Shown here piece after piece: positions 7,877-15,899 of a stretch of DNA of 64,000 nucleotides (positions within the stretch are counted from its first letter, which is position 1; the number at the start of each line of letters is the position of its first letter). The translations under genes and the position numbers were made by a program. Origin of the DNA: Zobellia uliginosa (GTDB lineage: Bacteria; Bacteroidota; Bacteroidia; Flavobacteriales; Flavobacteriaceae); assembly GCF_900156625.1 (NCBI RefSeq), contig NZ_FTOB01000001.1, positions 434,001 to 498,000 of the forward strand. Reading direction: 5' to 3'. The notes beneath the pieces were generated by a model. That model saw only the letters and a program-made list of their open reading frames with translations. It was not told the origin of the DNA and searched no databases.

Positions 7877-9598
7877 ATGAAAGACAAGAAACACCTCCGC
7901 AGTAGTGAATGGTTTGGCGGAAAGGATAAAATGGGCTTTGTACATCGCTCATGGTTGAGAAACCAAGGTTATCCCGACGATTATTTTAAAGGCAAACCCG
8001 TAATAGGCATCTGTAATACCTGGTCTGAACTCACACCTTGTAACGGACATCTGCGCGACTTTGCCGAAGTGGTCAAAAAAGGAATCTTGGAAGCCGGCGG
8101 TTTCCCTATGGAGTTTCCGGTCATGTCTTTGGGCGAAACCATTATGAGGCCAACTTCTATGCTGTTCCGCAACCTGGCCAGTATGGATACCGAAGAATCG
8201 ATACGCGCCAATCCACTTGATGGTATCGTGCTATTGACCGGTTGTGATAAAACCACGCCCAGTACCTTAATGGGGGCCTGTAGCGTTGACCTGCCTACTA
8301 TTGTCGTGCCTGGAGGACCTATGCTCAGCGGAAGGTTTCGCGGTGAGAAAATGGGGTCGGGAAGTATGAATTGGATGATTAAGGAAAAACGCAGTGTAGA
8401 AGGTTTTACCGATGATGATTTTACGGAGGCGGAAGTCTGTGTGGCACGGAGTATCGGGCATTGTAATACGATGGGAACGGCCTCTACGATGGCTACTATG
8501 GTGGAAGCCTTAGGGCTGACCTTACCCGGGTTTTCGTCTATTCCCGCAGCCGATTCGAGAAAAAAGTTGTTTGCCCAACTCTCGGGAAGACGAATCGTAG
8601 AGATGGTAAAAGAAGATTTGACCTTGTCTAAAATATTGACCCGACAGGCCTTCGAAAATGCCATAGTGACCAATGCCGCGGTAGGCGGGTCTACTAACCT
8701 CATTATCCATTTGACGGCCATAGCGGGACGGATTGGAGTGGACTTAAACCTTGAGGATTTCGATACCTTGGGAAGTAAGGTTCCCCTTCTGGTCAATATG
8801 AAACCTTCAGGGAAGCATTTAATGGAAGACTTCTTTTATGCGGGCGGAATTTCCGTAGTGTTGAAGGAACTAAGTAAAAAATTACATGCCGATGCATTGA
8901 CCGTAAACGGAAAGTATATTACCGAAAATTATACCCAGGCCGTCTGCTATGATGACGACGTGATCGGAACCATGGAAAAACCCTTTCAGCAAAATGCGGG
9001 CATTGCCGTACTCAAGGGGAACCTGTGCGAAGATGGTGCGGTCATAAAACCATCGGCGGCCTCAAAGGAATTGATGAAGCATTCGGGTAGGGCCGTCGTT
9101 TTTGAGAGTATGGAAGACTACCACACCCGAATAGACGATCCTGATCTTGATATTGACAAAAACAGTGTTATCGTATTAAAAGGTGTGGGACCAAAAGGTT
9201 ATCCCGGTATGCCCGAAGTGGGTAACGTAGATCTTCCAAAAAAACTACTGATGCAAGGAGTTACCGATATGGTACGTATTTCCGATGGTCGGATGAGCGG
9301 AACCGCGGCAGGAACCGTTATTCTACACGTTTCCCCTGAATCTACCGTAGGCGGTACGCTGGCTTTGGTGCAAAATGGCGATTATATCACACTCGATGTC
9401 GAGAACAGAAAGCTTCATTTAGACATTTCAGGGGAGGAATTGGCAAAGCGTAAGGCGGCGTGGAAAGCGCCCGAACCCTTGGCGGATAGGGGTTATGTAA
9501 AAATGTACATAGACCATGTGGAGCAGGCGCATAAAGGTGCCGACCTAGACTTCTTGGTCGGTGGTTCGGGGGCTAAGGTGGATAGGGATTTACATTAG
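7877..9598 (+). CDS. IlvD/Edd-family sugar-acid dehydratase (L-arabinonate dehydratase type)
   Basis: A 573-residue Fe-S dehydratase of the IlvD/Edd family. Cysteines at 55 (TPCNGH), 123 (TGCDKTTP) and 196 (GHCNTMG) are spaced as the [2Fe-2S] ligands of characterised pentonate dehydratases, and the catalytic-serine motif SDGRMSGT is near 474-481. The N-terminal SSEWFGGKD-GFVHRSW segment separates this sugar-acid branch from true dihydroxy-acid dehydratase IlvD. The enzyme should dehydrate an aldonate such as L-arabinonate, D-xylonate or a hexonate to the 2-keto-3-deoxy acid. The exact substrate is not predictable from sequence alone. No sugar dehydrogenase, lactonase or KDG aldolase neighbours it; a small GreA-like gene follows 4 bases after the stop. 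Confidence 0.87.
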   Translation: MKDKKHLRSSEWFGGKDKMGFVHRSWLRNQGYPDDYFKGKPVIGICNTWSELTPCNGHLRDFAEVVKKGILEAGGFPMEFPVMSLGETIMRPTSMLFRNLASMDTEESIRANPLDGIVLLTGCDKTTPSTLMGACSVDLPTIVVPGGPMLSGRFRGEKMGSGSMNWMIKEKRSVEGFTDDDFTEAEVCVARSIGHCNTMGTASTMATMVEALGLTLPGFSSIPAADSRKKLFAQLSGRRIVEMVKEDLTLSKILTRQAFENAIVTNAAVGGSTNLIIHLTAIAGRIGVDLNLEDFDTLGSKVPLLVNMKPSGKHLMEDFFYAGGISVVLKELSKKLHADALTVNGKYITENYTQAVCYDDDVIGTMEKPFQQNAGIAVLKGNLCEDGAVIKPSAASKELMKHSGRAVVFESMEDYHTRIDDPDLDIDKNSVIVLKGVGPKGYPGMPEVGNVDLPKKLLMQGVTDMVRISDGRMSGTAAGTVILHVSPESTVGGTLALVQNGDYITLDVENRKLHLDISGEELAKRKAAWKAPEPLADRGYVKMYIDHVEQAHKGADLDFLVGGSGAKVDRDLH

Positions 9599-9602
9599 CC
9601 AT

Positions 9603-10052
9603 ATGATAACTAAAGAAGAACTCTACCGGTTTTGCGGCACTTTCGTGGCCGAACGTATCGCTAGGATTCAAAAGAACATTGAAGACATTCAAATGTCACT
9701 GACCTCCGAAACCAAAAGTAGTGCGGGAGACAAGCATGAAACAGGGCGTGCCATGTTGCAGTTGGAACGCGAAAAACTGGGGCAGCAGCTCGCGGAAGCC
9801 GAAAAAATGAAGCAGGTGCTGTCTAAAGTCCCCAAAGACGGGAATACCGCCACCGTGGGTCTAGGCAGTTGGGTGGTCACGGCAAGGGCCGATTACTTTT
9901 TGGCGATTTCCGCAGGGGAGTTTAAATCCCGGCAAAAAAGCGTCTATTGCATTTCTGCGGCTACGCCTATCGCTAAATTGCTGTTCGGGAAACAAATCGG
10001 GGATACCGTGGTTTTCAACGGGCAAGACCTAAAGATTGTAGATATAAAATAA
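9603..10052 (+). CDS. GreA/GreB C-terminal-domain protein
   Basis: A 149-residue soluble protein. Residues about 5-80 are charged and heptad-like (LQLEREKLGQQLAEAEKMKQ), predicting an antiparallel coiled coil. The C-terminal part (about 85-149) with CISAATPIAKLLFGKQIGDTVVFN matches the FKBP-like domain of transcription elongation factors GreA/GreB, whose signature is SP-GKALLGK--GD. In Flavobacteria such proteins are often mislabelled as 3-oxoacyl-ACP synthase. True GreA rescues stalled RNA polymerase by inserting acidic residues at the coiled-coil tip; whether this short form does so is unknown. ATG at 9603 is chosen because it lies 4 bases after the dehydratase stop; a longer reading into the dehydratase gene is unlikely. 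Confidence 0.75.
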   Translation: MITKEELYRFCGTFVAERIARIQKNIEDIQMSLTSETKSSAGDKHETGRAMLQLEREKLGQQLAEAEKMKQVLSKVPKDGNTATVGLGSWVVTARADYFLAISAGEFKSRQKSVYCISAATPIAKLLFGKQIGDTVVFNGQDLKIVDIK

Positions 10053-10075
10053 TCACGGCACGGATATGGGAAACA

Positions 10076-10534
10076 CTAGCCCATGCCCTTCATTGATGCC
10101 AAGGTGGCCGACCAAACGATTACCGAAGAAAGAAAAATACCTATGGTATTGGCCCAAAAGGCTTTCGTTTTCTCAATTTTAAAGAGGTATGAGGCAATAC
10201 TTCCGGCATATACGCCCGTACCGGGCATCGGAATCATTACAAAAAATATAAGGCCCCAAAAGCCGTAGCGTTTTATTTTGTCGCCCGAACCGGTCTTGGC
10301 CTTTCGCGCAACGAATATGGCCGATTTCTTATAAAAGCCCCAACGCAAAAAATAACGGTTGATCTTCTCGAGAAAGAAGAGCATTAAGGGAAATACTAGC
10401 ACATTGGCGGCAAAGCAAAAAAGAAATACGAGATAGATATTAAGACCATTGAGCAACCCATAGGGTATACCTACCTTGGCTTCCCCAAAGGGGGAAAGGC
10501 TCCATAATATGGCAATGATAAAATCTATAATCAC
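10076..10534 (-). CDS. Small multi-drug export family membrane protein
   Basis: A 152-residue integral membrane protein resembling the Sm_multidrug_ex family (PF06695). The hallmark PFGEAKVGIPYGLLNGLN lies at about 16-33, between hydrophobic segments. A second conserved polytopic region contains FFVMIPMPGTGVYAGS (about 99-114). Four membrane segments are predicted, near 1-15, 32-55, 93-115 and 127-145. Despite the family name no transport activity is well established. It is convergent with the GreA-like gene, with 23 bases between the stops, and begins a long gap before the cupredoxin gene. Confidence 0.8.
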   Translation of the reverse strand: MIIDFIIAILWSLSPFGEAKVGIPYGLLNGLNIYLVFLFCFAANVLVFPLMLFFLEKINRYFLRWGFYKKSAIFVARKAKTGSGDKIKRYGFWGLIFFVMIPMPGTGVYAGSIASYLFKIEKTKAFWANTIGIFLSSVIVWSATLASMKGMG

Positions 10535-10905
10535 AATAATTTTTTTTAGAGGGCTAAACTACTAATCCACGGGATTTAAGCATCATTTGAACTCATAAAT
10601 AATTCCAAAAATTGCATTGTGGCAAGATAGGCGGTCAAGTTTAACAATTTTTAACTATTCGACGTATGGTGCCATATTGTCTATAAGGGTTTGCGAATAT
10701 AATCCAATTCTATAAGCCAAGTTTGTTAAGCTAACTCTTTCCGCATTAGGATGCCCTGTTTTTCAGTTAATAAACCCCTTTTTTATGTGATCTAAAATCG
10801 GAAATGGAAGATATGGCCCTTGATGATAATAAAGACAACACTTATGCCTAGGCCAAAGGGGGCAAATTTGATGACAATCGCTTGGGTGGTAGCGATATAC
10901 ATAGG
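10535..10905. other. Gap of about 440 bases with a possible gene relic
   Basis: No intact gene is seen between the export-protein start (10534) and the cupredoxin stop (10975). From about 10795 to 10905 the plus strand reads DDNKDNTYA, stop, AKGGKFDDNRLGGSDIHR in one frame. The composition looks protein-like on both sides of a single TAG at 10846-10848 that could derive from CAG. A strong plus-strand terminator follows at 10906-10936 although no plus-strand gene precedes it. This suggests a decayed small gene, but the evidence is weak. Confidence 0.3.
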
Positions 10906-10936
10906 AAAAGGGAACCTGTTCAGGTTCCCTTTTTTG
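10906..10936. terminator. Terminator downstream of the cupredoxin gene
   Basis: AAAAGGGAACC (10906-10916) pairs with GGTTCCCTTTT (10923-10933) around TGTTCA, followed by six or more T on the plus strand. On the minus strand the T run is only four, but it would still serve the cupredoxin gene ending at 10975. Confidence 0.75.
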
Positions 10937-10974
10937 TATTTGGAAGTCCGTAGAACCCCTTGATGTTCCGCAAA

Positions 10975-11364
10975 TTATTTGACAAGAATGGTATTGTCGG
11001 TAGCGGTTGGGTTCATCGGACAGAAATATACATACTCCCCGGCTTCCAAAACTGTGGGTTTAGACGATTGGGTTTTTCCGGTAGCTACAACTTCGGTAAC
11101 ATAAGCGGTTTGAATATGGTTTTCAGGCTTGCTGATATCTTCGCCCTTTTTAACCAAAACAAAACCGACATCGTGCCCAACATCTTTATTGGCAATTTCA
11201 AAGACATAAGTCCCCGGGCTAACCGTAAGTTGCTTTTGGGTAAATTCCCCTGGAGTTTGTTCCAAGGCAATTGTCTTGACCTCTTTTTTGCTCATTTCAT
11301 TTTGGGCATTCGCTGAAAATGCTACGGTAAAAACCAATACTACTGCTGTTATTATATTTTTCAT
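10975..11364 (-). CDS. Secreted cupredoxin-domain protein
   Basis: A 129-residue periplasmic protein with a clear signal peptide (MKNIITAVVLVFTVAFSANA, cleaved about 20/21) and one plastocyanin/azurin-like beta-sandwich. The likely copper ligands are the His of KDVGHDVGFV (about 79) and the Cys of YVYFCPMNPT (about 115). The usual second histidine at Cys+3 (C-x2-H) is Asn here, so the type 1 copper site is non-canonical or absent. Family members shuttle electrons or bind copper. The gene stands alone on the minus strand, about 100 bases downstream of the AhpD-like gene, and ends before a terminator. Confidence 0.8.
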   Translation of the reverse strand: MKNIITAVVLVFTVAFSANAQNEMSKKEVKTIALEQTPGEFTQKQLTVSPGTYVFEIANKDVGHDVGFVLVKKGEDISKPENHIQTAYVTEVVATGKTQSSKPTVLEAGEYVYFCPMNPTATDNTILVK

Positions 11365-11473
11365 AATTTTTAATTTTTGTCCTTTGTTTTAAAAAGACGG
11401 TTGCTTGTAAAGAATGTGTAAATCAAATATGATAGAAAGCCCTAGGTAATATGGTATTGCCTAGGGCTTATAT

Positions 11474-12022
11474 TTAAGCTTCTACGGCCTCTAAGGGTGC
11501 GGCTACGGGAAAGTCTACGGGAACGTCGGTGGTTTTGTGCAGATAGTTAGAGATGGTTTTATCGCCCACCAATACTATGGTGTCTACTAGGTTCTCTTTG
11601 GTCCATCCTGCATTTAAGAACTTTTGTACTACGGCCTCATCGGCTGCTCCTCGGTTTTCCGTGACGTTTTTGGCAAAACCGGCCAAGGCGTCGAGTTTAT
11701 GGTCAAAAGAAGCTTTCCCGGCCCTGAGTTCAAGAATTTCAGAATCACTGAAGCCGTTCATTTTTCCGATCGCGGTGTGTGCCGCAAGACAGTAGCTACA
11801 TTCGTTCACTTGGCTTACGGCTAGGTTTACCACTTCTTTTTGTTTGGCGGTCAAGGAAGTCTTGGCACTGCTCAATGCCAGGTAGTTGGCCAAGGCGTTT
11901 TCCGAATGGGCATAAGTGGCATAAAGATTAGGTACAAAGCCTACCGCTTTTTCCAGATTGTCGAATATGGCTTGGTTGTTTGAACTTACTTCTTCTCTTG
12001 TGGGTACATTAAATTTGCTCAT
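11474..12022 (-). CDS. Carboxymuconolactone decarboxylase/AhpD-like protein
   Basis: A 182-residue member of the CMD/AhpD family. The redox motif is intact: Glu-Cys-x2-Cys-x3-His in NECSYCLAAHTAIGK (about 73-87), the same arrangement as the AhpD active site that relays electrons to peroxiredoxin. These proteins act as alkylhydroperoxidase partners or peroxide-sensing disulfide enzymes. There is no signal peptide, so it is cytosolic. It is followed by the cupredoxin gene and preceded on the same strand by a 50-residue His/Cys-rich gene and an AraC regulator, suggesting a small stress-responsive cluster (inference). Confidence 0.87.
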   Translation of the reverse strand: MSKFNVPTREEVSSNNQAIFDNLEKAVGFVPNLYATYAHSENALANYLALSSAKTSLTAKQKEVVNLAVSQVNECSYCLAAHTAIGKMNGFSDSEILELRAGKASFDHKLDALAGFAKNVTENRGAADEAVVQKFLNAGWTKENLVDTIVLVGDKTISNYLHKTTDVPVDFPVAAPLEAVEA

Positions 12023-12098
12023 AATTTGTGATTGTTATATCATGCGCCCGAACTGTTGTTTTTTTGCTGCGGGCAATGACGGTTAATACGATGTTGTT

Positions 12099-12251
12099 TT
12101 AATATTCTATGTAGGGTCTTTCGGCATCGCAATAAAAATCGTGATGATGTTTTTGCTCACAGTGGGTTTGCACATCTACGGTTTGTAGTTGTCTAGTGGG
12201 CCGAGAGAAAATCTCGATAAGGTTAAAAAGTGATATAGGTTTTAGTTTCAT
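12099..12251 (-). CDS. 50-residue His/Cys-rich small protein
   Basis: The reverse strand from ATG at 12251 gives a 50-residue protein beginning MKLKPISLFNLIEIFSRPTR. Its second half carries a dense metal-ligand-like segment HCEQKHHHDFYCDAE and ends RPYIEY. There is no signal peptide or membrane segment. The gene lies between the AhpD-like gene (77 bases away) and the AraC regulator (91 bases away), all on the same strand. A box one mismatch from TAnnTTTG (CATCTTTG, 12276-12283 on the minus strand) is placed to start its transcript. I do not recognise the family. Metal or haem binding is a guess based only on the Cys/His spacing. Confidence 0.6.
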   Translation of the reverse strand: MKLKPISLFNLIEIFSRPTRQLQTVDVQTHCEQKHHHDFYCDAERPYIEY

Positions 12252-12342
12252 CTTGCGTTGTTTTTAATTACAAGGCAAAGATGCGAATGAAAGAGGGGCA
12301 GGTGTTAGGAATGATTGCCCGACCGCTTGTACAAATTTCCCT

Positions 12343-13191
12343 TTACAGGGCTATTTCTGGTGTTTCGCGGTATTGTGAGGGGGAACATCCCGTCATTTTC
12401 TTGAAAAATCGACTAAAATGGGCCGGGTCGTTAAAACCAAGGTCATAGGCTATTTCTTGGTTTTGCTTGTCGGTAAAATGGATCAATCGCTTCGCTTCAA
12501 GGGCCAGGCGTTCAAGAATAATCTGTTGCGGCGATTTTTGATTGTATATGGAAAAAAGGTTCGACAGCGTTTTCGGACTCTTAAAAAGAAGTTCGGCATA
12601 ATCGCTTACCTTTCTTTTGGTCTTGTAATGTGTATCTACCAATACGTTGAACTTCCTTATAATTTCTACTTGGTCGTTGTTCAGCTTCTTTACGATAAGT
12701 TGTTCTTTGGCCAAGCGCGTACAAATAATGATCAATCGTTTTAAGAGCATTTGGAGCATATCGCCCTGTATGGCATCAGGAGTGGAAAACTCATCTTGAA
12801 ACACCTCGTATAGGGTGTCGAATTTTCGTTTTTGTTCTTTGGGAATGGAAATTATAGGAAGGTCTTGGGTGCCGAAAAACAGTATGCCGTTGCAAGACAC
12901 TTCATGGTCGTGATCATTGATGCAGTAAAATTCGCGATTAAAATGAAAGGCGGTCAAGGGTAATTCCGTCTTTTCGTAGGAAACATGTTGCAGGTATGTG
13001 GTGGTGACCAATTGATTGGGCAATAGCTCTATGGGTATGCCGTCAACATGGAGTTCAAGGGGGGCTTGGTTTCTGTTCCATAGCATATAAATATTGCCCG
13101 ATTTTACCGAAAATTGCTTTTCATGTGCCTTGATGTCGTCGGTAAATCCTAAATGCGATCCTATTTTGGTATCGTTGAACTCGAATTTCAT
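12343..13191 (-). CDS. AraC-family transcriptional regulator
   Basis: A 282-residue regulator. The C-terminal 95 residues form the double helix-turn-helix of AraC/XylS: the first HTH includes KVSDYAELLFKSPKTLSNLF, and the second ends in IAYDLGFNDPAHFSRFFKK, the near-invariant family signature. The N-terminal half (about 1-160) is a beta-rich cupin-like sensor with no recognisable ligand motif. It is encoded upstream of the His/Cys small protein and the AhpD-like gene on the same strand and diverges from the PAS gene at 13350. Either side could be its target. Confidence 0.9.
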   Translation of the reverse strand: MKFEFNDTKIGSHLGFTDDIKAHEKQFSVKSGNIYMLWNRNQAPLELHVDGIPIELLPNQLVTTTYLQHVSYEKTELPLTAFHFNREFYCINDHDHEVSCNGILFFGTQDLPIISIPKEQKRKFDTLYEVFQDEFSTPDAIQGDMLQMLLKRLIIICTRLAKEQLIVKKLNNDQVEIIRKFNVLVDTHYKTKRKVSDYAELLFKSPKTLSNLFSIYNQKSPQQIILERLALEAKRLIHFTDKQNQEIAYDLGFNDPAHFSRFFKKMTGCSPSQYRETPEIAL

Positions 13192-13349
13192 ATACGGTAA
13201 ACAGATTGATTCTTGCTTTTGGTCTGTCTATGGGATAAAAACTTACGAAAGGCGACTAGTGTTAAACATTTGTTGTAATTTGTTAAACAAAATGGCTTTT
13301 TGTACTATTGAGCCTAAGTAAAGCGGGAAGCAATTAAATTTTTTTAAGA

Positions 13350-13859
13350 ATGAAAGTGTACGATAAGGCGGCAAAAAAGTATTACGGTTCCTTAGATATA
13401 ACACCTTTGCCCTTGTTGTCTTGGGATGTACATGCGGCGCACGTTCGCGTGCTGTGTGAAACCGGTAATACCATGGTCGATTTGCGCCAGTTTGCCGAGA
13501 TGAACCGTTGGGCCTATTCAAAACTGAACGATTTGGTTTTGGGGGAAGACGAAGTAGTCGTAATCACCGATCCTAAATTGAGCATTGTCCATACGACTTC
13601 CAATATAAATACAATGACGGGCTATCGACCCGATGAAATTATAGGAGAGACCCCTAAAATGTTCCAAGGGGAAGAAACCGATAAACAGGTCCTCTTAAAA
13701 ATAAGAACGGCCATAGAAGGGAAAAAACCCTTCGAGGCCGTTGTTCTAAATTATAGGAAAGATGGCAGTACGTATTTATGTCAAATACAGGCAGAACCTG
13801 TTTTTGACAAAGCCGGCCAACTCGTGAATTTCATTGCGTACGAAAGGGAGGTGGCCTAA
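13350..13859 (+). CDS. Stand-alone PAS (LOV-like) domain protein
   Basis: A 169-residue soluble protein with one PAS domain at about 65-169. It has the LOV-type order: TGYRPDEIIGETPKMFQG, then NYRKDGSTYLCQIQAEPVFD. In true LOV photoreceptors the motif reads G-x-N-C-R-F-L-Q-G and the Cys bonds to FMN; here that position is Pro, so flavin photochemistry by adduct is not possible. The N-terminal 60 residues contain no known domain. With no output domain it probably works through protein contact. It diverges from the AraC gene (158 bases between starts) and converges on pyk. Confidence 0.8.
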   Translation: MKVYDKAAKKYYGSLDITPLPLLSWDVHAAHVRVLCETGNTMVDLRQFAEMNRWAYSKLNDLVLGEDEVVVITDPKLSIVHTTSNINTMTGYRPDEIIGETPKMFQGEETDKQVLLKIRTAIEGKKPFEAVVLNYRKDGSTYLCQIQAEPVFDKAGQLVNFIAYEREVA

Positions 13860-13891
13860 GAGCTTCCCTCCTTTGAAGCCTGAAATTACGC

Positions 13892-15322
13892 TTATTCTAT
13901 TTCGGTCACCCTTAGCGTGTTGACCATACCTTTGTCTTTGATCGGCATTGCCGCCAAACTGATAAGCATATCGCCACTTTCTAAAAGACCTTTGTCACAT
14001 GCCATTTTGTTTACGTCTTCGATCGTTTGATCGGTAGAAACGTATTTATCGTAATAAAAGGCGCGTACACCCCATAAGAGATTCAATTGCGTAAGTATAC
14101 GTTTGTTGGAGGTGAACACCAAAATGTGGGCACTAGGTCGCCAAGCCGAGATTTGAAAGGCCGTATAGCCACTATTGGTCAATGTAGAAATGGCCTTGGC
14201 CTTGATTTCATTGGCCATAATTGCCGCGTGGTAACAGATCGACTTTGTAATATATCTTTTTGTACGGATATGTGGCGGATCATGTGGTACTTGAATAAGT
14301 TCAGAACTTTCTACACTTCGAAGGATACTGCTCATTTTTTCAATGACCTGTACCGGGTAATTCCCTACTGAGGTTTCCCCAGAGAGCATCACGGCATCGG
14401 CACCATCCATTACGGAGTTCGCTACATCGTTCACCTCTGCACGTGTCGGTGTAAGGCTTGTAATCATCGTTTCCATCATTTGGGTAGCGATTATTACGGG
14501 AATACGGGCTTTCTTGGCCCTAAGAACCAATTGTTTCTGGATTAATGGAACCTCTTGCGCAGGAACTTCAACACCTAAGTCGCCACGGGCCACCATTAGT
14601 CCGTCACAATAGGCAACAATCTTGTCTATGTTTTCAACGGCTTCCGGTTTTTCGATTTTCGCGATAATCGGAATTTTTACATCTGTATGTTCTTTAATGA
14701 TCGCTTGAAGGTCAATAAGGTCTTGGCTAAAACGGACGAAGGAAAGCGCGATCCAATCGACATTTTGAGAAATGGCAAAAATGGCATCTTTCACATCTTT
14801 TTCGGTCAAGGCAGGTAAAGAGATGTTTGTGTTGGGAAGGTTTACGCCTTTTTTAGATCGCAATGGCCCCCCTTGAATAACCTTGGTTTTTACTTGTTCC
14901 TTTCCGTCAGTGGTTATGACTTCGAACATCAGCTTTCCGTCGTCTAGCAAAATGCGCTCACCGGGCTTGACGTCTTGTGGAAAGGCATCATAGTTCATAT
15001 ATACCCTTTCGGCGGTACCTTCAAAAGGTTCTCCCGTAACAAAGGTAATTTCGTCACCAGGGGCTACAACAACTTCACTGGCCATGACACCGACCCTAAG
15101 TTTCGGACCTTGTAAATCGGCCAGAATAGAGGTGTTTCTACCTGTTTCTTCATTGAGTTCCCTAATCATTTTTATACGTTCGGTAACGTCGTTATAATCG
15201 GCATGTGAAAAATTAATGCGAAAGACATCTACGCCGGCTTCCATCATATCTCTCAGCACTTCCTTTTTGCTCGTGGCCGGCCCTAGGGTGGCAACGATTT
15301 TTGTCTTTTTGTTACTTGGCAT
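13892..15322 (-). CDS. pyk: Pyruvate kinase
   Basis: Pyruvate kinase transfers phosphate from phosphoenolpyruvate to ADP in the last step of glycolysis. The 476-residue length is normal for the bacterial form without an extra C-terminal domain. The N-terminal KTKIVATLGPATS, the active-site signature IIAKIEKPEAVENIDKI with the catalytic Lys, and the MVARGDLGVE and MLSGETSVG motifs are intact. The gene begins 3 bases after the IPExxxVDY gene, so it is the distal member of the acpP-fabF-rnc-IPExxxVDY-pyk run, an arrangement I associate with Flavobacteriia. Confidence 0.97.
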   Translation of the reverse strand: MPSNKKTKIVATLGPATSKKEVLRDMMEAGVDVFRINFSHADYNDVTERIKMIRELNEETGRNTSILADLQGPKLRVGVMASEVVVAPGDEITFVTGEPFEGTAERVYMNYDAFPQDVKPGERILLDDGKLMFEVITTDGKEQVKTKVIQGGPLRSKKGVNLPNTNISLPALTEKDVKDAIFAISQNVDWIALSFVRFSQDLIDLQAIIKEHTDVKIPIIAKIEKPEAVENIDKIVAYCDGLMVARGDLGVEVPAQEVPLIQKQLVLRAKKARIPVIIATQMMETMITSLTPTRAEVNDVANSVMDGADAVMLSGETSVGNYPVQVIEKMSSILRSVESSELIQVPHDPPHIRTKRYITKSICYHAAIMANEIKAKAISTLTNSGYTAFQISAWRPSAHILVFTSNKRILTQLNLLWGVRAFYYDKYVSTDQTIEDVNKMACDKGLLESGDMLISLAAMPIKDKGMVNTLRVTEIE

Positions 15323-15325
15323 TGA

Positions 15326-15790
15326 TTAAAAAATTAAATTGTTCTTAGATTTGAGTTTGTCGGTTTCTATGGCGTAAGCCGTAATAATTTTGGGTATGTT
15401 CTGTAGTGTTTTCACAAGGTTTTCCATATTGATGAATCCATCTTGTTCGATCTTTAAAAAGTAATCTACATCTCGATGTTCAGGAACCATATGAAAAGTT
15501 GTGAACGAGGGCTCGTTTTGAAAAAGCCCATTTCTTTCCGCGGTGTCCTCTACAAAACCATTGTTGGTAAACAATGTCCAATACCTATCGTTAATGTCGT
15601 CTTTCCATTCAAAAATTGGAACCGTAACATGCCCCGAAAGGTCAAGGTCTTTACGACATCTCTTAAATTGTGTTTTCAACCCGAGATTAAGGGCGTAGGC
15701 CAGGGCATAATCTTCAAGGCTGCTGTGCAAGGCAACTAAATCGAATGTATCTTCGTAAAAGTCGTTCGTAATTTTATGTACTGCTACCAT
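15326..15790 (-). CDS. IPExxxVDY family protein
   Basis: A 154-residue member of the Bacteroidetes-specific family named after its C-terminal motif, here seen as VPEHRDVDYFLKI. Its function is unknown. It is nearly always encoded between rnc and pyk, as here: pyk starts 3 bases downstream and rnc ends 109 bases upstream. I prefer ATG at 15790 (MVAVHKITNDFYEDTF) to an upstream in-frame codon because the extra 13 residues would be a hydrophobic stretch absent from the family. No signal peptide or membrane segment is present. Confidence 0.85.
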   Translation of the reverse strand: MVAVHKITNDFYEDTFDLVALHSSLEDYALAYALNLGLKTQFKRCRKDLDLSGHVTVPIFEWKDDINDRYWTLFTNNGFVEDTAERNGLFQNEPSFTTFHMVPEHRDVDYFLKIEQDGFINMENLVKTLQNIPKIITAYAIETDKLKSKNNLIF

Positions 15791-15899
15791 AAGGCACAAA
15801 GTGGTAAAGATAATATTAATACCGTACAACGCCTAAATCAAGAAAGAGTAAAATTGGTTTTGAACAAACTATAACATTTTGGTTACATTAAACCACAAT

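Noticed and set aside
7877-9598. Calling the dehydratase IlvD of branched-chain amino-acid synthesis
   Set aside because: The SSEWFGGKD and GFVHRSW N-terminal features and the cysteine positions match the sugar-acid dehydratase branch, and no ilv genes are nearby.
9603-10052. Calling the GreA-like gene a 3-oxoacyl-ACP synthase
   Set aside because: That label is a frequent database error for this family; the protein is 149 residues and has no thiolase-fold motifs or catalytic Cys-His-Asn.
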